Origin: an uncultured Flavonifractor sp.
GTDB taxonomy: Bacteria; Bacillota; Clostridia; Oscillospirales; Oscillospiraceae
Length of the DNA stretch: 64,000 nucleotides
Reading direction: 5' to 3'
Assembly (NCBI GenBank): GCA_947346365.1
Contig: CANAAV010000014.1
Location: 1 to 64,000 of the forward strand
A program made the translations under genes and the position numbers. Shown piece by piece: positions 58,806-64,000 of this stretch. The notes beneath the pieces are model-generated. The model was not told the DNA's origin, searched no databases, and worked only from the letters and a program-made list of their open reading frames with translations. Every line of letters begins with the position of its first letter. Position 1 is the stretch's first letter.

Positions 58806-58820
58806 TGTATCATATTGTAC
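58806..58820. promoter_or_regulatory. Candidate activator site upstream of the ligase
   Basis: TGTATCATATTGTAC lies about 100 bases upstream of the sigma-54 promoter. A similar TGTATGATAGAATTGTAC is found (on the minus strand) at 60995-61012, about 100 bases upstream of the etf promoter. Placement and likeness suit enhancer sites for the local activator, but only two clear copies exist. Confidence 0.4.
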
Positions 58821-58924
58821 TCGCCCGACCGTCTGCGGGCGGACCGTTCCCTATAAAAATCATGCGGGCTGGAAAGACCCGCGGCTCTCTCCGCCGCAGA
58901 CCTCTCCAGCCCGCATGATTTTCT

Positions 58925-60949
58925 TTACGCATCATATCCCAGCTCCCGCAGCCTTTTATAAAGCGTGCTGCGGGAAATGCCGAGCTCCTTCGCCACCACG
59001 GATTTGTTTCCCCGGTGCTGAAGCATCAAAAGTTTCACTCGTTCCGCCTCATACTCCCTGTAGCTGGGGAGATCGCCGCCCTCCAGCGGCAGCCCTCCCG
59101 CCGCTCCGGCGCTCCGCCCGCCGGATGCGGCAGGGGCGGAAAACATCCGGCACAGGTCCGCCGGAAGCACCCCTACATCCAAGGTATCCACCCCCTCCGG
59201 GAGGATGTTGACGCAGCGCTCCACCGTGTTGCGCAGCTCCCGCAGATTTCCCGGCCAGTGGTACCGCTTGAACAGATTGACTACCTCCGGGGTGACGGCG
59301 CGCACATGCTTTCCCAGCTTTTGGGATAAATCGTCAATAAAATGGCGGATCAGCATCTCCATATCGTCCAGCCGCTCCCGCAGAGGCGGCAGCTCCAGAC
59401 GCAGCACATTCAAGCGAAAATACAAATCCAGGCGGAAGGTGCCGCTGCCCACGCATTCCCACAGGTTTTTGTTGGTCGCGGCAATAATTCTGATGTCCAG
59501 CGGGAGGTATTTTTTCCCTCCAATCCGGGACAAGACGCCCTCCTCTAAAAACCGCAGCAGGTATACCTGCATATCCAGAGGCATCTCCGCGATTTCATCC
59601 AGAAAAATGGTGCCCCGGTCCGCCTGCTCAAATTTCCCCGCATGTCCGCCCCGGCGCGCCCCTGTGAACGCGCCGTCCTCATAGCCAAACAGTTCGCTGC
59701 CAATCAGCTCCTTGGGAATCGCGCCGCAGTTCACCGGAATAAACGGGGCGCCGCTCCGCCTGCTGGCATTGTGAATCGCCTGGGCGAATAGCTCTTTGCC
59801 CGTCCCGCTCTCCCCGGTAATCAAAACATTGCTGACGCTGGACGCCGCCTGCCGGCCCATTTTTTTGCACAGGTCCAGGGCAGGACTGTTCCCTTTGATA
59901 TCCTCAAAGGTAAAATGCGCAACCTGTTTGTTAAACCGGGCGCTATAGCGTTTCATTTGGGCGCTTGTTTTAATCGAGAGCTTCAGGCCGATGTTGCGCT
60001 GATTATCGCGGATGACCACGCAGTCCACGTAATACGCCTGCGCCTCCCGCTGGGCATTGGGCAGCACGACCTCATAGGCGCTGATCTCCCGCCCGTCCTT
60101 TAGGCAGCGCAGCGCGCATTCCAGCGGAGGCAGCAATTCCTTCAGCGGCTGCCCCAGGCTGGAGCCGGCCGCCGGACGAAATTCCTGCTCAAAGCGGTCG
60201 TTGTAAAAGGCCACCGTCCCCTGCTCGTCCACTAAAAGGAAGATGTCGTTGCTGAACTGCGCCGATTTCTCCAAAAGCTTAATCCGCCGTTCCACATGGG
60301 GATAGATAAAATTGTTCTTGTACGCCACATCCTCCGCTTCCAGAATGAAGCACAGGGACTGATAGAAGCTGCGGTTGTACCGCTCCAGCGGCGCAATCAG
60401 CAGGTTTACGGAAAAAAAGTCCGTGCAGGCCCCTACCCCGTAGCGCGCCAGGCAGGCATAGTCCCGGAATACCGCCAGGTAGTTCTCTTCTCCTACCCGG
60501 CAGAAGTTCTCAAAGGGGTGCTGCAGCGCCATATTGGCCACAAATACGCCTACATTCTGCGAGGAAAACTGCGTTCCGATCCGAATTCCCTTCTGCTTGA
60601 GCTCCTGCAGCAGCGCCGCGTTTCCTGCCTTGTGATAGGCCGCCAGCTGCGCGTCCAGGTAAAAAATCGCACATCCCAGCTCGTCCAGCGTATCCGCCTT
60701 ATTCTGATAGTAGTCGCCAAAATATTCTACATGGCATTTTTGCAGCTCGCTGATCCGGTCAAACACATGCATATCCCGGTGCCGGTCCGTCAGCGTTTCA
60801 CTATAAAAAGGCACCCCCAGCCGCGCCGATCTTTTCCACTCCTCCGCCAGCGCCTGGTACTCCGGCGGCACAGCCGCCTCCGCCCCCTGAAACACTTTCT
60901 CCTTCAATGCCTGGAGAATCTGCTGCCGCTCCTTGTTCGAATTGTTCAT
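58925..60949 (-). CDS. Sigma-54 dependent transcriptional activator
   Basis: A 674-residue AcoR-like regulator. The N-terminal sensory region (residues 1-200, GAF-like) and a PAS-like domain (about 215-330, FSNDIFLLVDEQGTVAFYNDRFEQEF) are followed by an AAA+ domain with Walker A GESGTGKELFAQAIHN, the sigma-54 contact loop GAFTGA and GTIFLDEIAEMPL. A Fis-type helix-turn-helix closes the protein (NKSVVAKELGISRSTLYKRLRELGYD). The ATG at 60949 follows GGGAGG by 5 bases. It sits between the two arms and should activate the three sigma-54 promoters on sensing the substrate or its CoA ester. Confidence 0.92.
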   Translation of the reverse strand: MNNSNKERQQILQALKEKVFQGAEAAVPPEYQALAEEWKRSARLGVPFYSETLTDRHRDMHVFDRISELQKCHVEYFGDYYQNKADTLDELGCAIFYLDAQLAAYHKAGNAALLQELKQKGIRIGTQFSSQNVGVFVANMALQHPFENFCRVGEENYLAVFRDYACLARYGVGACTDFFSVNLLIAPLERYNRSFYQSLCFILEAEDVAYKNNFIYPHVERRIKLLEKSAQFSNDIFLLVDEQGTVAFYNDRFEQEFRPAAGSSLGQPLKELLPPLECALRCLKDGREISAYEVVLPNAQREAQAYYVDCVVIRDNQRNIGLKLSIKTSAQMKRYSARFNKQVAHFTFEDIKGNSPALDLCKKMGRQAASSVSNVLITGESGTGKELFAQAIHNASRRSGAPFIPVNCGAIPKELIGSELFGYEDGAFTGARRGGHAGKFEQADRGTIFLDEIAEMPLDMQVYLLRFLEEGVLSRIGGKKYLPLDIRIIAATNKNLWECVGSGTFRLDLYFRLNVLRLELPPLRERLDDMEMLIRHFIDDLSQKLGKHVRAVTPEVVNLFKRYHWPGNLRELRNTVERCVNILPEGVDTLDVGVLPADLCRMFSAPAASGGRSAGAAGGLPLEGGDLPSYREYEAERVKLLMLQHRGNKSVVAKELGISRSTLYKRLRELGYDA

Positions 60950-60992
60950 GCGCCCCTCCCAGCTCACCATTTTCAAACAGAACTCTACACAT

Positions 60993-61013
60993 TTGTACAA
61001 TTCTATCATACAA
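60993..61013. promoter_or_regulatory. Candidate activator site upstream of etfB
   Basis: TTGTA and TACAA flank an 11-base centre, making an inverted repeat 85-105 bases upstream of the etf sigma-54 promoter and just upstream of the regulator's own start codon. It resembles the site at 58806-58820. The motif GTACAATTC recurs at 61125-61133. Confidence 0.4.
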
Positions 61014-61096
61014 ATCCTTTTTCGTCAATTGCGGCAGACCGCAGCATATCCCTTGAACGCCGTGCCGCGGCCCGTTTTCCCTCTGTACTCCCTAAG

Positions 61097-61113
61097 TTGG
61101 CATCTGATTTGCT
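61097..61113 (+). promoter_or_regulatory. Sigma-54 promoter of the etfBA operon
   Basis: TTGGCAT at 61097-61103, then TTTGCT at 61108-61113. GG (61099-61100) and GC (61111-61112) are 10 bases apart. The start site would be near 61124, leaving a leader of about 115 bases before etfB. Confidence 0.8.
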
Positions 61114-61240
61114 CTTACCATAGGGTACAATTCATCCGCGCGTCTCAGCGCGCCCACCGGAGGTGAGAGATGCCTGCTGCCGTAGATACGCCATCCGCCT
61201 GCCCGATCGCACAGCTATCAAAAATCAGGAGGGAATCCCA

Positions 61241-62005
61241 ATGAAAATTGCAGTTTGCTACAAATATGTGCCCGAGGAAGAGGAAATCCGGGTCCTGGAC
61301 GACCGGACTTTGGATTTTTCCAAAGCCCAATGGAAAATCGGCCAGTATGATTTGAACGCCGTAGAGGCCGGTATGCAGCTGGCCGAAGCGGCAGGCGGCG
61401 AAGTGGTCGTGCTCACCGCCGGGGACGCCGCCGTGGACAATTCCAAGCTGAAAAAGTCCATTCTGTCCCGGGGGCCTTCCATGATGTACGGCATCAAGGA
61501 CGCCGGCATGTCCGGCGCGGACAGCTCCGCCACGGCCAAGGTCCTAAAGGCCGGCATTGAAAAAATCGGAGATATTCAGCTCGTCCTGTGCGGCGAGGGC
61601 TCCGGTGATATCTATGCCCAGCAGACCGGCGTCATGCTGGGGGCCGCCCTGGGCTGGCCCTGCGTCAACGCCGTGAGCAGCCTTACCCTTCAAGAGGGCA
61701 GATTAATCGCCGAGCGCAGCCTGGAACACAGCGTGGAGGTCCTGGAGGTCACCCTTCCCGCCGTAATCAGCGTAACCAGCGACATCAACATCCCGCGGAT
61801 ACCGCCTATGCGAGATATTCTGGGGGCCGGTAAAAAGCCCTCCGCCTGCTGGACGCTGGACGAGGCCGGCGCGGCGGTCGAAAACGGGACGCGCACCCAC
61901 AGCATCCTCGCCCCTGAGCAGACAGACCGGCGGCGCATTATTTTCGAGGACGACGGCGAGCAGAGTATCCACGCGCTCTGCGAGCACCTGCGCAAAATTA
62001 TTTAG
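61241..62005 (+). CDS. etfB: Electron transfer flavoprotein beta subunit (FixA-like)
   Basis: A 254-residue EtfB: MKIAVCYKYVPEEEEIRVLDDRTLDFSKAQWKIGQYDLNAVEAGMQLAE, then VVVLTAGDAAVDNSKLKKSILSRG and LVLCGEGSGDIYAQQTGVMLGAALGWPCVNAVSSL, and the recognition loop PAVISVTSDINIPRIPPMRDILGAGKKP. The ATG at 61241 follows AGGAGG by 8 bases. With EtfA it forms the FAD-containing dimer passing electrons to or from acyl-CoA dehydrogenases. The DNIP-R-type loop differs somewhat from butyrate-pathway EtfB and is closer to FixA/CaiA partners. Driven by a sigma-54 promoter, so induced with the minus arm. Confidence 0.9.
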   Translation: MKIAVCYKYVPEEEEIRVLDDRTLDFSKAQWKIGQYDLNAVEAGMQLAEAAGGEVVVLTAGDAAVDNSKLKKSILSRGPSMMYGIKDAGMSGADSSATAKVLKAGIEKIGDIQLVLCGEGSGDIYAQQTGVMLGAALGWPCVNAVSSLTLQEGRLIAERSLEHSVEVLEVTLPAVISVTSDINIPRIPPMRDILGAGKKPSACWTLDEAGAAVENGTRTHSILAPEQTDRRRIIFEDDGEQSIHALCEHLRKII

Positions 62006-62083
62006 CGCTCAATGATGCCCTGTCCCTTTTTACATTCAAAAAGCTGAAACTTACAAATTTATTATAACCAGGGGGAATAAGTG

Positions 62084-62995
62084 ATGATAAAACTACCGCA
62101 CGTACTAGTCATAGCAGAACGCCCCGACGCAATCGCGGAGCTGACTGCCGGTGCCGCCGGCCTCGCAGAGAAAGTGACTCTGGTCTACAGCGGAGCGCGG
62201 GAGGCCGCCGTAAACGCCGCCGCCGCTTACTATGCCGGCACTCTGGAATCGCATTCTTTTTTATCCTATCTTCCCTCCATCGCCGCGCTGGTCCGGGAAC
62301 TGCGCCCCCAGCTGGTTCTGACGGAAGCCACGAAAAACGGCAGGGCCGCGGCTGCGGCCGCCGCAGCGGCCGCGGGCACAAGCGTGCAGACCGATGCCGT
62401 CTCCCTCTCTTTGGAGGACGGCAGAGTGTCTACCCAGCGCATGGTATACGGCGGCGCGGCCTTCCAGACCCAGAGCGGCTTGGGTGAAACCGCAGTTGTC
62501 TGCGCGGCCGCCGGCCTGTTTGAGGCGGGGGAAAAGCAGCCCGCCGCACAAATTTTTGAATTGGAGCCGCACAGCGCCGGCGTACGCCTGCTGGAGCGGC
62601 GGACCAAGGAGGAAAAATCTGTTAACCTCAACGCCGCAAAGATTGTCATCGGCGCAGGCCGGGGCTTTGGCTGTGCGGAAAATCTCGCTCTGGCCCGAGA
62701 GCTGGCCGCAGTCATCGGCGCAGAGGTGGGATGCAGCCGCCCGGTGGCCGAGGAAGAAAAATGGATGCCTAAAGAGGCCTACATCGGCGTCTCCGGCGTT
62801 ATGATAAAGCCCGAGCTCTACATCGCCTGCGGCATCTCCGGCCAGGTCCAGCATATGACCGGGGTCAGTCAGGCCCGGACGATTGTGGCGGTAAATAAAG
62901 ACAGCGGCGCCCCTATTTTTGAAAAATGCGACTATGGCATTGTCGGTGATCTAAACACCGTGCTCAAAGCCCTCATTCAAGCGTTCAAAAAGTAA
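62084..62995 (+). CDS. etfA: Electron transfer flavoprotein alpha subunit (FixB-like)
   Basis: A 303-residue EtfA. The C-terminal FAD-binding domain is clear: KIVIGAGRGFGCAENLALARELAAVIGAEVGCSRPVAEEEKWMPKEAYIGVSGVMIKPELYIACGISGQVQHMTGVSQARTIVAVNKDSGAPIFEKCDYGIVGDL. No ferredoxin-like N-terminal cluster is present, so this is the simple form. I chose the ATG at 62084, 8 bases after AGGGGG. It follows etfB by 78 bases and precedes an acyl-CoA dehydrogenase. Whether the complex bifurcates electrons cannot be told from these residues alone. Confidence 0.9.
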   Translation: MIKLPHVLVIAERPDAIAELTAGAAGLAEKVTLVYSGAREAAVNAAAAYYAGTLESHSFLSYLPSIAALVRELRPQLVLTEATKNGRAAAAAAAAAAGTSVQTDAVSLSLEDGRVSTQRMVYGGAAFQTQSGLGETAVVCAAAGLFEAGEKQPAAQIFELEPHSAGVRLLERRTKEEKSVNLNAAKIVIGAGRGFGCAENLALARELAAVIGAEVGCSRPVAEEEKWMPKEAYIGVSGVMIKPELYIACGISGQVQHMTGVSQARTIVAVNKDSGAPIFEKCDYGIVGDLNTVLKALIQAFKK

Positions 62996-63014
62996 TTGTA
63001 GGAGGAAAAATTGT

Positions 63015-64000
63015 ATGGATTTCAAATTGTCTGAAGACCACGTTCTTTTGCAGGAGGCCTACCGCGATTTTGCGGTAGAGCAGGTAAAGCCGCTGGCCGC
63101 GGAAATTGATGAAAAAGAGAACTTTCCCCTGGAAAACATCAAGGCGATGGGAGAACTGGGGTTCCTTGGCATTCCCGTCCCCGAGGAATACGGCGGCGCG
63201 GGCGTTGACACGCTGTCCTATGTGACCTGTGTGGAGGAGCTGTCCAAGGTATGCGCTTCCACGGGCGTGATTGTTTCGGCCCACACCTCGCTGTGCATCG
63301 CGCCCATCCTGGAGCACGGCACCCCGGCGCAGAAGCAGGCGTACCTGCCCAAGCTGGCCACCGGCGAATGGATTGGGGCCTTCGGCCTCACCGAGCCCGG
63401 GGCCGGCACCGACGCCGCCATGCAGAAAACCACCGCCGAGGACAAAGGAGACCATTGGCTCCTTAACGGCAGCAAAGCATTTATCACCAACGCCGGACAG
63501 GCCCATGTGTATATCATCATGGCCATGACCGACAAGAGCCTCGGCACAAAGGGAATCTCCGCTTTCATTGTAGAGGACGGATTCCCCGGCTTTAAGGTGG
63601 GCGCCCATGAGAAGAAAATGGGCATCCGCGGAAGCTCCACCTGCGAGCTGATATTTGAAAACTGCGTTGTCCCCAAGGAAAATCTCTTGGGCGAGGTGGG
63701 TCAGGGCTTTAAAATTGCCATGCAGACCCTGGACGGCGGGCGCATCGGCATCGCCGCCCAGGCTGTGGGAATCGCCCAGGGCGCTATTGACGAAACCATC
63801 GCCTATACACAGCAGCGGGTACAGTTTGGCAAGCGGATCTCCCAGTTCCAAAACACGCAGTTCCAGCTGGCCGATATGCAGACACGGGTAGACGCCGCCC
63901 GGCTGCTGGTCTACCGGGCCGCCTGCGCCAAAGACGCCCACGAGCCGTATACCCACCTGGCCGCTATGGCAAAGCTCGCCGCCTCTGAAACCGCCAGCAG
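63015..64000 (+). CDS. Acyl-CoA dehydrogenase, short-chain type (partial)
   Basis: Starts at ATG 63015 behind GGAGG and runs off the window after 328 codons, about 50 short of the family length. MDFKLSEDHVLLQEAYRDFAVEQVKPLAAEIDEKENFP, IGAFGLTEPGAGTDAAMQKTTAEDKGDHWLLNGSKAFITNAG and KMGIRGSSTCELIFENCVVPKENLLGEVGQGFKIAMQTLDGGRIGIAAQAVGIAQGA are typical of butyryl-CoA dehydrogenase-type enzymes. The catalytic Glu region lies beyond the edge. It is third in the etfB-etfA operon. It differs clearly from the CaiA-like enzyme of the minus arm, so the pathway may have two flavin steps or two chain types. Confidence 0.88.
   Translation, partial: MDFKLSEDHVLLQEAYRDFAVEQVKPLAAEIDEKENFPLENIKAMGELGFLGIPVPEEYGGAGVDTLSYVTCVEELSKVCASTGVIVSAHTSLCIAPILEHGTPAQKQAYLPKLATGEWIGAFGLTEPGAGTDAAMQKTTAEDKGDHWLLNGSKAFITNAGQAHVYIIMAMTDKSLGTKGISAFIVEDGFPGFKVGAHEKKMGIRGSSTCELIFENCVVPKENLLGEVGQGFKIAMQTLDGGRIGIAAQAVGIAQGAIDETIAYTQQRVQFGKRISQFQNTQFQLADMQTRVDAARLLVYRAACAKDAHEPYTHLAAMAKLAASETAS

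Noticed and set aside
61145..61330. Small open frames around the etf leader and σ54 region
   Set aside because: They overlap the sigma-54 promoter or the etfB start in other frames, and lack ribosome binding sites and any family signature.
1..64000. tRNA, rRNA, CRISPR arrays, transposases and phage genes
   Set aside because: I looked for the conserved tRNA T-loop, regular short repeats and DDE or integrase motifs and found none I could support. The long palindromes stand alone and do not flank transposase genes.

Overview
The window looks like a chromosomal piece of a GC-rich, low-GC-branch Gram-positive anaerobe, most likely a gut clostridium of the Oscillospiraceae type (Flavonifractor, Lawsonibacter or Intestinimonas-like). 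The reasons are strong AGGAGG ribosome binding sites, intact TTGACA/TATAAT promoters, a walR-walK-yycH-yycI operon, a bile-salt-hydrolase-family enzyme, and an etfBA/acyl-CoA dehydrogenase operon. The genus is an inference. No rRNA, tRNA, CRISPR array, transposase or phage module was seen.

Layout. 1-2.3 kb: a LytTR response regulator with the start of its membrane kinase, then a DUF3796 membrane protein plus small XRE repressor behind a promoter with a palindromic operator. 2.4-7.8 kb: an ECF sigma/anti-sigma pair and a four-gene response regulator/ABC exporter/kinase operon. 7.8-11.4 kb: a bile-salt-hydrolase-like enzyme and a MATE pump, divergent from a MerR regulator across a classical 19-bp-spacer MerR promoter. 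11.7-16.1 kb: an FMN riboswitch with no flavin gene behind it, an isochorismatase-like hydrolase, a nucleoside deaminase broken by an in-frame TAG, a second MATE pump, a long structured leader before yjdF, and a TfoX C-terminal-domain protein. 16.2-22.1 kb: a LacI-controlled sugar ABC importer with a 4-alpha-glucanotransferase.

22.2-28.4 kb: an envelope polysaccharide region with an MBOAT O-acyltransferase split by a frameshift after a C9 tract, an SGNH partner, a WbpM-like dehydratase, a ClpP-fold protease and a zinc-ribbon protein. 28.4-34 kb: a two-component system divergent from two tandem lipoprotein serpins. 34-39.7 kb: a phosphopantetheinyl transferase, an XpaC-like protein, a VanW protein, a DUF2461 protein and a polysaccharide deacetylase. 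39.8-42.6 kb is a gene graveyard: about eight truncated or frameshifted remnants of an organic-acid or amino-acid fermentation locus. 42.8-51.4 kb: a TraB/GumN protein, an XRE regulator, an HdeD-like membrane protein, a MecA-like adaptor, a Nudix hydrolase and the wal operon.

51.5-64 kb is the most coherent metabolic system. A sigma-54 activator sits between two divergent arms. The minus arm encodes a CaiC-like CoA ligase, an OFA-type MFS carrier, a CaiB-like CoA-transferase, a GPH-type symporter and a CaiA-like acyl-CoA dehydrogenase. The plus arm encodes EtfB, EtfA and a second acyl-CoA dehydrogenase that runs off the window. Three -24/-12 promoters with the correct spacing precede the ligase, the OFA carrier and etfB. 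I infer an inducible pathway that activates an external carboxylic acid to its CoA thioester and reduces (or oxidises) it through ETF. It resembles carnitine respiration, but caiT, caiD and caiE are not in the window, so the substrate is open.
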